From positions 207,549 to 271,548 of the forward strand of contig NZ_JAJPUI010000010.1 of assembly GCF_021390935.1 (NCBI RefSeq): 64,000 nt of DNA. Reading direction: 5' to 3'. The notes under the pieces were generated by a model. It was not told the DNA's origin, searched no databases, and saw only the letters and a list, made by a program, of their open reading frames with translations. The translations under genes and the position numbers were made by a program. Shown here one piece after another: positions 17,157 to 24,393 of this stretch (position 1 is its first letter; each line of letters begins with the position of its first letter). This DNA comes from Streptomyces sp. CC228A (GTDB taxonomy: Bacteria; Actinomycetota; Actinomycetes; Streptomycetales; Streptomycetaceae).

Positions 17157-18468
17157 GCCCCGCCCCGCCCGCTGCCGCGGCGCCCATGACCACCCGGCTC
17201 GGCGCGCCGCGCTCCCGCGACTGCCGCCGCAGCGCGACGGCCACCAGCGCCAGGGCGGCCAGGGTCATGGCGGCACCGGCCCACGCGGGGGCGCGGTAGC
17301 CGAGGCCCGCGTCGATGACGAGCCCGCCGAGCCACGGGCCGCCGGTGTTGCCGAGGTTGAACGCCGCGGTGGCGGTGGCCCCGGCGAGGGTGGGGGCGGC
17401 CCCGGCGACCTGGAACATCCGCGCGTTCAGGGCGGGCGCGGTGAAGAAGGCGGCGACGCCGACGAGGAACGACACGGCGACGGCGACGACCGGGCTGCCG
17501 CCGAGCAGGCCCAGCAGTGCGAGCAGCACCGTCGCGGCCGCGGTGCCGCTGAGCAGCACCCCGAAGAGGTGCGCGTCGGCCAGGCGGCCGCCGAGCGCCG
17601 TGCCGAGGAGCGCACCGGCCCCGAACAGCGCCAGCACGCCGGGCACCCAGCCGGAGGCGAGTCCGGCGACGTCGGTGAGGAGCGGCGCGAGGTACGAGAA
17701 CGCCCCGAAGACCCCGCCCGCCGTGCAGGCGGTGAAGGCCACGGCGAGCCACACCTGCCGGTCCCGGTAGACGGCGAGTTCGCGGCGCAGCTCGGGCTTC
17801 CGGTCGGGGAGCGGCAGGTGCGGGACGCGGGTGAGGACCCCGGCGAGGGCGACGGCGGAGGCGGCGCCGACGGCCCAGAACGCGGACCGCCAGCCGAAGT
17901 GCTCGCCGAGGAAGGCGCCCGCGGGGACGCCGAGCACGTTGGCGACGGACAGGCCGCCGATCATGACGGCCATGGCGCGGGCGCGGGAGCCCTGGTCCAC
18001 CATGGCGACGGCGACGGACGCGCCGAGGGCCCAGAACCCCGCGCAGGCCAGTGCGCTGACGACCCGTGAGGCGAACAGCACCTCGTACGTGGGGGCGAGG
18101 GCGCCCGCGACCTGTCCGAGGCCGAAGACGGCGAGGAGGGCGAGGAGGGTCGCCTTGCGGGGCAGCCGCAGTGTCGCCACGGCGAGGAGCGGCGCGCCGA
18201 CGACCATGCCGATGGCGAACGCCGAGACGAGCAGTCCGGCCTTCGGGATGGACACGTCCATGTCGCCGGCGATGGCCGGCAGCAGCCCGGACAGCATGAA
18301 CTCGCTGGTTCCGAGGGCGAAGACGGACAGGCCGAGGATGTACACGGCGACCGGCATACGGCCCCCGCGGGAAGCAGGAGTGGCGGGAGCGGCGGCTTCT
18401 GCGGCTTCGGCGGGGGAAGCGGTGGCGCGGGGGGAGGCGGACGGATCGGGCTGGTCATCGGTGGGCAT
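17104..18468 (-). CDS. MFS drug exporter, CmlR/Cmx chloramphenicol-efflux type
   Basis: 454 residues, 12 predicted membrane helices after a polar N-terminal tail of about 40. The start of helix 1 (MPVAVYILGLSVFALGTSEF, then MLSGLLPAIAGDM) closely follows the Streptomyces CmlR pattern, and motif A/C-like segments are present (SVAVAMVDQGSRARAMAVMI; NVLGVPAGAFLGEHFGWR). By family it expels chloramphenicol or related small drugs by proton antiport. ATG 18468 was chosen; a GCAGGA-preceded ATG at 18501 would add 11 residues. It converges on the DUF4031 gene and overlaps its end. Confidence 0.88.
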   Translation of the reverse strand: MPTDDQPDPSASPRATASPAEAAEAAAPATPASRGGRMPVAVYILGLSVFALGTSEFMLSGLLPAIAGDMDVSIPKAGLLVSAFAIGMVVGAPLLAVATLRLPRKATLLALLAVFGLGQVAGALAPTYEVLFASRVVSALACAGFWALGASVAVAMVDQGSRARAMAVMIGGLSVANVLGVPAGAFLGEHFGWRSAFWAVGAASAVALAGVLTRVPHLPLPDRKPELRRELAVYRDRQVWLAVAFTACTAGGVFGAFSYLAPLLTDVAGLASGWVPGVLALFGAGALLGTALGGRLADAHLFGVLLSGTAAATVLLALLGLLGGSPVVAVAVSFLVGVAAFFTAPALNARMFQVAGAAPTLAGATATAAFNLGNTGGPWLGGLVIDAGLGYRAPAWAGAAMTLAALALVAVALRRQSRERGAPSRVVMGAAAAGGAGLRDAVPDGASGGAAPRR

Positions 18469-18506
18469 GACAGTCGCCAACACCGGCCGCGCCAGATGCA
18501 TTCCTG

Positions 18507-19175
18507 CTACACGGAAAGCTGCCCCAGCTCGGCGCGCAGGTTGCGCCGGGCCGCGTCCTCCCAGTGCTCCGCGCCGTACGGGGTGCGGAACAGCCGTTCC
18601 AGAGCCAGCAGTTGCCGCAGCACCGCGGCCCGCCCGGCGCGGAACGCGTCGTCCGGCACGAAGCCGTACTCCTCGCGGACGGCGGCCGCGTACGCCGCGT
18701 ACCGCTCCGGCTCGGAGGCGAGGACGGCGAGGTCGGCGTCGCACAGGACCTCGCCGTCCCGGTCGCCGGGGGCGGGGTCGTGGGTGACGGTGAGCCGGAC
18801 GAGCCGGGCGACCTCCGCCGTACGGGACGGGGCGACGCCCAGTTCGGGCAGGGCGAGTTCGGCGAGGCGGGCGCTGCGCTCCTCGTTGGTGGACCGGTCC
18901 GGCAGGTAGTACGCGTCGTGGAACCAGGCGGCGAGCTGCACGGCGGCGAGGTCCTCGGCGTGCCCGGCCAGTTCGTCGACCCGGCGCAGGACGGCGAGCA
19001 GGTGGTCCGTGGTGTGGTAGCGGCGCTGCGGCTCGGCCCAGCGGCGCAGCAGCTCGCGGGCGTACCGGTCGGCCTCCGGGGCCCGGCCGGCGGCCCGCTG
19101 CACGGTGTCCACCCAGCGGCGGACGAGTGCGTCGTGGGCGGGGTGCTCGGGCGACTCACGTGGCATGGACGCCAT
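18507..19175 (-). CDS. HD-domain protein, putative metal-dependent phosphohydrolase
   Basis: 222 residues. HD signature: YHTTDHLLAVLRRVDEL gives the first His, WFHDAYYLPDRSTNEERSA gives the HD pair, and LVRLTVTHDP and LCDADLAVLAS give the later metal ligands. This class is often annotated as a predicted metal-dependent hydrolase; the substrate is unknown. Start at 19175 has GGGGG 5 bases upstream; 19166 is an in-frame alternative. It follows copA on the same strand, with a stem-loop between them, so it is probably expressed separately. Confidence 0.85.
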   Translation of the reverse strand: MASMPRESPEHPAHDALVRRWVDTVQRAAGRAPEADRYARELLRRWAEPQRRYHTTDHLLAVLRRVDELAGHAEDLAAVQLAAWFHDAYYLPDRSTNEERSARLAELALPELGVAPSRTAEVARLVRLTVTHDPAPGDRDGEVLCDADLAVLASEPERYAAYAAAVREEYGFVPDDAFRAGRAAVLRQLLALERLFRTPYGAEHWEDAARRNLRAELGQLSV

Positions 19176-19176
19176 T

Positions 19177-19212
19177 GTGCCCCCGGGGCGCGGCAGGGCG
19201 CTCCGGGGGCAC
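19177..19212 (-). terminator. Terminator after copA
   Basis: Perfect 10-bp stem GTGCCCCCGG / CCGGGGGCAC with a 16-nt loop, 14 bases past the copA stop and just upstream of the HD gene start. Confidence 0.7.
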
Positions 19213-19225
19213 GGCGGCCGGTGGT

Positions 19226-21523
19226 TCAGGCGGCGGCCTTGAATCCCCGCAGCCGCAGGCTGTTGCCGACGACGAAGACGGACGAGAAGGCCATCGCCGC
19301 GCCCGCGATCATCGGGTTCAGCAGGCCGGCCACGGCGAGCGGCAGGGCGGCGACGTTGTAGGCGAAGGCCCAGAAGAGGTTGCCCTTGATGGTGGCGAGG
19401 GTGCTCCGGGAGAGCCGGATCGCGTCGGCGGCGGCCCGCAGGTCGCCCCGTACCAGGGTCAGGTCGCCGGCCTCCATGGCCGCGTCGGTGCCGGTGCCCA
19501 TGGCGAGGCCCAGGTCGGCCTGGGCGAGGGCGGCGGCGTCGTTGACCCCGTCGCCGACCATGGCGACGCTGCGTCCTTCGGCCTGGAGCCGCCTGACCAC
19601 GTCGACCTTGTCCTCGGGCATGACCTCCGCGATGACGTGGGCGGCGTCGATGCCGACCTCGCGGGCCACGGCGTCGGCGACGGTCCGGTTGTCGCCGGTG
19701 AGCAGGATCGGGGTGAGCCCGAGGGCGCGCAGCCTGCGGACGGCTTCGGCGCTGGTGTCCTTGACCGCGTCGGCGACCTCCAGGACGGCGCGGGCCTCGC
19801 CGTCCCAGGCGACGGTGACGGCGGTGCGGCCGGAGCGCTCCGCGGCCTCCTTGGCGCGGGCGAGGTCCTCGGGCAGCTCGATGGCCCACTGGGCGAGCAG
19901 CTTCTCGCGGCCCACGAGGACCGCGTGCCCGTCGACGACGCCCTGGACGCCGAGCCCGGGGACGTTCACGAAGTCCTCGGGGTCGGGGAGGGTGCCGGTC
20001 TGCTCGGCGGCCCCGGCGGCGACGGCCTGGGCGACGGGGTGTTCGGAGGCGTGCTCCAGGGCCCCGGCGAGCCGCAGCACCTCGTGCTCGGTGGTGGAGG
20101 CGGCGGGGTGCACGGCGAGCAGGGTCATCCGGCCGGTGGTGACCGTGCCGGTCTTGTCGAGGACGATGGTGTCGGCCTTGCGGGTGGTCTCCAGGACTTC
20201 CGGGCCCTTGATGAGGATGCCGAGCTGGGCGCCCCGCCCGGTGCCGACCATGAGGGCGGTCGGGGTGGCGAGTCCGAGGGCGCACGGGCAGGCGATGATC
20301 AGTACGGCGACGGCGGCGGTGAACGCGGCGGTCAGTCCGGCGCCGAGCGCGAGCCACCCGCCGAGGGTGGCGAGGGCCAGCAGGATCACGACCGGCACGA
20401 ACACCGCGGAGATGCGGTCGGCGAGCCGCTGCGCGGCGGCCTTGCCGTTCTGGGCGTCCTCGACGAGCTTGGCCATGCGGGCCAGCTGGGTGTCGGCGCC
20501 GACGCGGGTGGCCTCGACGACGAGGCGGCCCCCGGCGTTGAGGGTGGCGCCCGCGACCGGGTCGCCGACGGCGACCTCGACCGGCACGGATTCGCCGGTG
20601 AGCATGGAGGCGTCGACGGCGGAGGAGCCCTCGACGACGGTCCCGTCGGTGGCGATCTTCTCGCCGGGCCGGACGAGGAACCGGTCGCCGACGCGCAGGT
20701 CGGCGGTCGGGACGAGCTGCTGCCGCCCGTCGCGCAGGACGGTCACCTCCTTGGCTCCGAGCTCCAGCAGGGCCCGCAGGGCGGCCCCGGCCTTCCGCTT
20801 GGAGCGGGCCTCGAAGTAGCGCCCGGCGAGGAGGAAGGCGGTGACGCCGGCGGCGGCCTCCAGGTAGATGTTCCCGGCGCCCCCGCCGCGGGAGACGGCG
20901 AACGTGAACGGGTGCGACATGCCGGGCATGCCGGCCGTACCGAAGAACAGCGCCCACAGGGACCAGAGGAAGGCCGCGGAGGTGCCGACCGAGATCAGCG
21001 TGTCCATGGTGGCGGCGCCGTGCCGGAGGTTGGTCCAGGCGGCGCGGTGGAACGGCCAGCCGGCGTAGACGACGACGGGTGCGGCGAGGGTCAGCGAGAG
21101 CCACTGCCAGTACGTGAACTGGAGCGGCGGGATCATCGCCATGGCGATGACGGGTACGGACAGGACGACGGCGGTGACGAGCCGCCCGCGCAGCGCCGTG
21201 AGCTCGGGGTCGTCCTCGGCGGCGTCGCCCTGCGCCCCGCCGGCGGTGGGGCTCGGCGCGGGCGGCTCGGGTTCTCGGGCGGTGTAGCCGGTGGCCTCGA
21301 CGGTGGCGATGAGGTCCTGCACGGAGACGTCGGCGCCGCGGTAGGCGACCTTGGCCTTCTCCGTGGCGTAGTTCACGGTCGCCTCGACGCCGTCCATGCG
21401 GTTGAGCTTCTTCTCGATGCGGGCCGCACAGGAGGCGCAGGTCATGCCGCCGATGGCCAGCTCGACCTCGGCGGTGGCGCCGGTGCCCGCGGCGGGCGTG
21501 GATGCGGTCGCGTGGCTGCTCAT
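19226..21523 (-). CDS. copA: Copper-exporting P1B-type ATPase CopA
   Basis: 765 residues. N-terminal heavy-metal domain with GMTCASC (Cys29, Cys32); membrane metal site CPC at 412-414 (P1B-1, Cu+); phosphorylated Asp456 in DKTGT; TGES at 309-312; MVGDGVNDAAAL hinge; SSVFVVGNSLRLR C-terminus with the P1B-1 Asn. It pumps Cu+ (or Ag+) out of the cytosol. The start at 21523 has AGGAG 9 bases upstream. The promoter region shared with the divergent cutC holds two CsoR-type palindromes, so it is probably copper-induced through CsoR. Confidence 0.97.
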   Translation of the reverse strand: MSSHATASTPAAGTGATAEVELAIGGMTCASCAARIEKKLNRMDGVEATVNYATEKAKVAYRGADVSVQDLIATVEATGYTAREPEPPAPSPTAGGAQGDAAEDDPELTALRGRLVTAVVLSVPVIAMAMIPPLQFTYWQWLSLTLAAPVVVYAGWPFHRAAWTNLRHGAATMDTLISVGTSAAFLWSLWALFFGTAGMPGMSHPFTFAVSRGGGAGNIYLEAAAGVTAFLLAGRYFEARSKRKAGAALRALLELGAKEVTVLRDGRQQLVPTADLRVGDRFLVRPGEKIATDGTVVEGSSAVDASMLTGESVPVEVAVGDPVAGATLNAGGRLVVEATRVGADTQLARMAKLVEDAQNGKAAAQRLADRISAVFVPVVILLALATLGGWLALGAGLTAAFTAAVAVLIIACPCALGLATPTALMVGTGRGAQLGILIKGPEVLETTRKADTIVLDKTGTVTTGRMTLLAVHPAASTTEHEVLRLAGALEHASEHPVAQAVAAGAAEQTGTLPDPEDFVNVPGLGVQGVVDGHAVLVGREKLLAQWAIELPEDLARAKEAAERSGRTAVTVAWDGEARAVLEVADAVKDTSAEAVRRLRALGLTPILLTGDNRTVADAVAREVGIDAAHVIAEVMPEDKVDVVRRLQAEGRSVAMVGDGVNDAAALAQADLGLAMGTGTDAAMEAGDLTLVRGDLRAAADAIRLSRSTLATIKGNLFWAFAYNVAALPLAVAGLLNPMIAGAAMAFSSVFVVGNSLRLRGFKAAA

Positions 21524-21556
21524 GACTGCGCGCTCCTTGGTCGCTCGGTCTTCACT

Positions 21557-21573
21557 ATACCCCGAGGGGGTAA
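21557..21573. promoter_or_regulatory. CsoR-type operator 1 (copA side)
   Basis: ATACCCC-GAG-GGGGTAA: a G-tract palindrome of the copper-sensor CsoR type, one mismatch in the outer pair. Its centre is about 42 bp from the copA start. Confidence 0.75.
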
Positions 21574-21590
21574 CCATGTCGGACTTCTGT

Positions 21591-21607
21591 ATACCCCATG
21601 GGGGTAT
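21591..21607. promoter_or_regulatory. CsoR-type operator 2
   Basis: ATACCCC-ATG-GGGGTAT, a perfect 7-bp palindrome with a 3-bp spacer. Its centre is 34 bp from operator 1, about three helical turns, so both could be bound on one face of DNA. Confidence 0.8.
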
Positions 21608-21708
21608 CGACGGCCAAGTGTCGGGCGGCGGGAAAGCGCCGCCCGGCAGACCGGAAGGGCTGCGGAGGGGGCGGCGGATCGGGCGCGGCGCATTAGTCTG
21701 GTGGCGTT

Positions 21709-21724
21709 ATTGGACTAGACCTGT
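21709..21724. promoter_or_regulatory. dre-like (DasR) site upstream of cutC
   Basis: ATTGGACTAGACCTGT matches the published dre pattern ACTGGTCTAGACCACT at 12 of 16 positions, including the CTAGACC core. It lies 32 bp upstream of the cutC start. DasR responds to GlcN-6-P and controls aminosugar use. The match is by eye. Confidence 0.45.
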
Positions 21725-21755
21725 CGACCCGTCGCCTTCCGGAGGAATGGGAACC

Positions 21756-22454
21756 ATGAGCAACCGTGCAGTCCTGGAGGTGATCGCCCTCGACGCGGAG
21801 GACGCCATCGCCGCGCAGGCCGGAGGAGCGGACCGACTGGAACTCGTCACCGACATGGCGGCGGACGGCCTGACACCGTCCCGCGAGACGTACGCCCGCA
21901 TCCGCGCCGCCGTCGACCTCCCGCTGCGCGTGATGCTGCGCCTCACCGACGGTTTCACGGCCGACGACGTGGAGGCCCTCCAGCGGGTCGCCGGCGACCT
22001 GCGGTCGGAGGGGGCGGACGAGTTCGTCCTCGGCTTCCTCGACGCGGACGGGAACCCGGACCTCACGGTCCTGGAGCAGCTCGCCGCGGAGCTGGAGGGC
22101 TGCCGGTGGACCTTCCACCGGGCGATCGACCACGCCGCCGACCGCGCCGCCCTGCGCAAGCAGCTCGCCGACCTGCCGGGCCTGGACACGTACCTGACGG
22201 CGGGATCGGCGGCCGGGGTCGACACCGGGCTCGACGTGCTGCGCGCCGAGGCGGGCCTGCGCGGCGAGCCGGGGCACGAGCAGCAGCTGCTGGTGGGCGG
22301 CGGCCTGCGCCTCGACCACGTGCCGGTCCTGCGCGCGGCCGGCGTCGACGCCTTCCACATCGGCGGCGCGGCCCGCCCCGCGGGCTGGACCTCCCCGGTC
22401 GCCCAGGGCGCGGTACGGGCCTGGCGCCGCGCCCTGGACACCGACGCGGCGTAG
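21756..22454 (+). CDS. cutC: CutC family protein
   Basis: 232 residues, a TIM-barrel cytosolic protein. It has the family signature EVIALDAEDAIAAQAGGADRLELV at the N-terminus and VGGGLRLDHVPVL with FHIGGAARP near the C-terminus. CutC was named for copper homeostasis, but its biochemical role is unsettled and a carbohydrate-related activity is possible. Start 21756 is 9 bases after GGAGGA; ATG 21747 is in frame but sits too close to that site. It is divergent from copA. Two CsoR boxes suit a copper role, while a dre-like site nearer its start suits aminosugar control. Confidence 0.93.
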   Translation: MSNRAVLEVIALDAEDAIAAQAGGADRLELVTDMAADGLTPSRETYARIRAAVDLPLRVMLRLTDGFTADDVEALQRVAGDLRSEGADEFVLGFLDADGNPDLTVLEQLAAELEGCRWTFHRAIDHAADRAALRKQLADLPGLDTYLTAGSAAGVDTGLDVLRAEAGLRGEPGHEQQLLVGGGLRLDHVPVLRAAGVDAFHIGGAARPAGWTSPVAQGAVRAWRRALDTDAA

Positions 22455-22855
22455 CCCTGGCGGGCGGCAGGGCGGGGCCTGGCGGGCGCAGCCCAGGCCG
22501 ACGGGGCGGGCGGGGCCTGGCGGGCGGGGCGTGCGCACGGTGGGGCAGGCGGGCCTGGACACCGGGGCTCGCAGGCGACGGGGCAGGCGGGCCTGGCGAC
22601 CGGGGCGTGCGGGCGGTGGCGGGGACAGCTCGGGGCACGGGGCGTGGGCGGCGGCCTCGCCCCGGGACGCCGGGCAGGCCGGATCCCCGGCGGCCGCCAA
22701 GGCGGCACGGCCTTGGCCCCGCCGGAACGCCCGCCGCTCGACCGGGGGCCCACCTGCCCCCGCCCACCGGAACGCCCGCCGCTGCGGCCCGGCGCGCGCG
22801 CCTCGGTCGGACCCCTCTCGGCTCAGCCGTGGAGCCGCAGTCCGGGAGCCCGGGG
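22455..22855. other. Intergenic, degenerate GC-rich repeats, no gene seen
   Basis: The first 200 bp contain drifting copies of GGGGCAGGCGGGCCTGG..ACCGGGG and GGCGGGGCCTGGCGGGC. The rest is GC-rich without codon bias. It lies between convergent genes. Confidence 0.55.
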
Positions 22856-23485
22856 TCAGGCCGGGGCCTGGCGGCGGCGGTAGTGGCGGGCCGCGCGGGC
22901 GCGGTTGCCGCACGAGGGCTTGCACCACTCCTGGCGGCCGTGGTTCTTCACGAAGTAGCGCACGCAGCGGGGCGCCGTACAGGACCGCAGGTGCTGCGCG
23001 CACGCCCCGCTGAGGAACTCGGCCGCGTCGCGGGCCAGTGCCCCGAGGACCCGTATCCGCGGGTCGGTCTCGGCCGACAGCAGTCGCACGGATGGAGCAA
23101 CGCCTTCCGGCCAGTCGAGGCGCGGCACCACCGGTTCCCGTGCGGCGGCCTCGTTGAGCCGGGCGAGGGCCTGACCCACCGGCATGAGCCTGCGGGCGTC
23201 GGCGCGGGAGGCGGGGCGCGGGCTGACGGCACGGGCGAACAGCGCCCGCACGGCGGCCCGCAGCTCGACCAGGGCCACCCGGAACGACTCGTCGACCTCG
23301 GCGTCGTCCGGCAGCGGGAGCCCGTCCAGCTCGCGGAGCCACCGGGCGGCCCCCTCCACGGTGTCGAGGTGGTCCGCGAGCCCTCCGCTGCCGTCGTTGC
23401 GAATGGTGTTCGCCAGTTCGAGTGCCAGCCAGCGCTCCACGAAGCGCCCTCCCAACTCCCTGCTCGTCATTCGGTCAATCTTCAT
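22856..23485 (-). CDS. ABATE/CGNR zinc-finger regulator
   Basis: 209 residues. The N-terminal ABATE (stress-response) domain runs from LALELANTIRNDGSGGLADH; the C-terminal CGNR zinc finger has C..C..C..C in LRSCTAPRCVRYFVKN and EWCKPSCGNRARAARHYRR. Such proteins are DNA-binding regulators with unknown ligands. ATG 23485 was chosen because AAGAGG lies just upstream; GTG 23512 and ATG 23470 are alternatives. An AT-richer promoter region with a 10-bp inverted repeat separates it from the divergent phosphodiesterase, which it may control along with itself. Confidence 0.85.
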   Translation of the reverse strand: MKIDRMTSRELGGRFVERWLALELANTIRNDGSGGLADHLDTVEGAARWLRELDGLPLPDDAEVDESFRVALVELRAAVRALFARAVSPRPASRADARRLMPVGQALARLNEAAAREPVVPRLDWPEGVAPSVRLLSAETDPRIRVLGALARDAAEFLSGACAQHLRSCTAPRCVRYFVKNHGRQEWCKPSCGNRARAARHYRRRQAPA

Positions 23486-23524
23486 CTGCCTCTTGATCAC
23501 ATCGCAGGCCACCCTCTACGTTTT

Positions 23525-23553
23525 CTAACGGTAAAACTCTAAGTTACCGGTAG
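23525..23553. promoter_or_regulatory. Inverted repeat, candidate CGNR-regulator operator
   Basis: CTAACGGTAA-AACTCTAAG-TTACCGGTAG: 10-bp arms with one mismatch, centre-to-centre 19 bp, in an AT-rich pocket between the CGNR gene and the divergent phosphodiesterase. The low local GC makes a chance palindrome less likely than elsewhere in the window. Confidence 0.5.
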
Positions 23554-23601
23554 AACACCTCGGGTGGCCGCATCGGTACGCCCAGGAGGAGGGAGAGCGA
23601 C

Positions 23602-24339
23602 ATGCTGCTTGCGCAGATCAGCGACCTGCACCTGGACGGCAGCGAGAGGGCGACCCAGCGCGCGACCCGTGTCATGCAGTACCTCCACACGCTGCCGCGC
23701 CGCCCCGACGCCCTGCTGGTCACCGGGGACATCGCCGACAACGGCGCGCCCGCCGAGTACGAGGAGGCGGCGGCCCTCCTCACGTCCGCGTTCCCGGTGC
23801 TCACCTGCCCCGGCAACCACGACGTCCGGTCCGCCTACCGCAAGTCGCTCCTGCTGGAGGCCCCGGCCGACGCGCCGGTCAACCGGCTCCACCACATCGG
23901 GGACACGGCGATCCTCATGTGCGACTCGTCGGTGCCGGGCCGCGGCGAGGGCCGCCTCGACCGCGACACCATCGCGTGGATCGACCAGACCCTCGCGCAG
24001 CTCCCCGACGACGTGAACGCCCTCATCGCCTTCCACCACCCGCCGGTGCGGCTGCACCACCCGCTGCCGGACGCCTACCTCCTGGAGGAACCGGAGGAAC
24101 TGGAGGCGATCCTGCTGGACCGGCCCCAGGTCACCGCCGTCCTGACGGGCCACGCCCACACCGCCGCCGTGTCGACGTTCGCGGAGCGCCCCCTGATCGT
24201 GGGTCCGGCGGTCACCTGGACGCTGCGCATGCCGTGGGAGGGCGACCAGCCCGCGGACCGCGACCAGCCCCCGGGCCTCGCCTTCCACGTCCTCGACACG
24301 GACGGCCGGCTGACCACGCACTTCCGCGTCGTCCTCTGA
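23602..24339 (+). CDS. Calcineurin-like metallophosphoesterase, CpdA-like
   Basis: 245 residues. All five metallophosphoesterase blocks are seen: D-x-H in ISDLHLDG (about 6-13), GD in TGDIADNG, GNHD in CPGNHDVRS, H in IAFHHPPV, and GHxH in TGHAHTAAV. It hydrolyses phosphodiesters, with cAMP or similar as the usual suggestion for this group. The ATG at 23602 follows AGGAGGGAGA. It lies divergent from the CGNR regulator with a candidate operator between. Confidence 0.93.
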   Translation: MLLAQISDLHLDGSERATQRATRVMQYLHTLPRRPDALLVTGDIADNGAPAEYEEAAALLTSAFPVLTCPGNHDVRSAYRKSLLLEAPADAPVNRLHHIGDTAILMCDSSVPGRGEGRLDRDTIAWIDQTLAQLPDDVNALIAFHHPPVRLHHPLPDAYLLEEPEELEAILLDRPQVTAVLTGHAHTAAVSTFAERPLIVGPAVTWTLRMPWEGDQPADRDQPPGLAFHVLDTDGRLTTHFRVVL

Positions 24340-24352
24340 CACGGACACCGCC

Positions 24353-24368
24353 CGGCGGTGGGCCGCCG
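24353..24368. terminator. Small bidirectional hairpin between convergent genes
   Basis: CGGCGG-TGGG-CCGCCG, 6-bp stem with a 4-nt loop, in the 54-bp gap between the phosphodiesterase and HelD genes. It is weak alone. Confidence 0.35.
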
Positions 24369-24393
24369 TCCCGCGACCCGCCGGAACCCGGCC

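Noticed and set aside
19127..21718. An 863-codon plus-strand frame opposite copA
   Set aside because: Gly/Asp-rich mirror translation of copA codons, no domains, no ribosome site.
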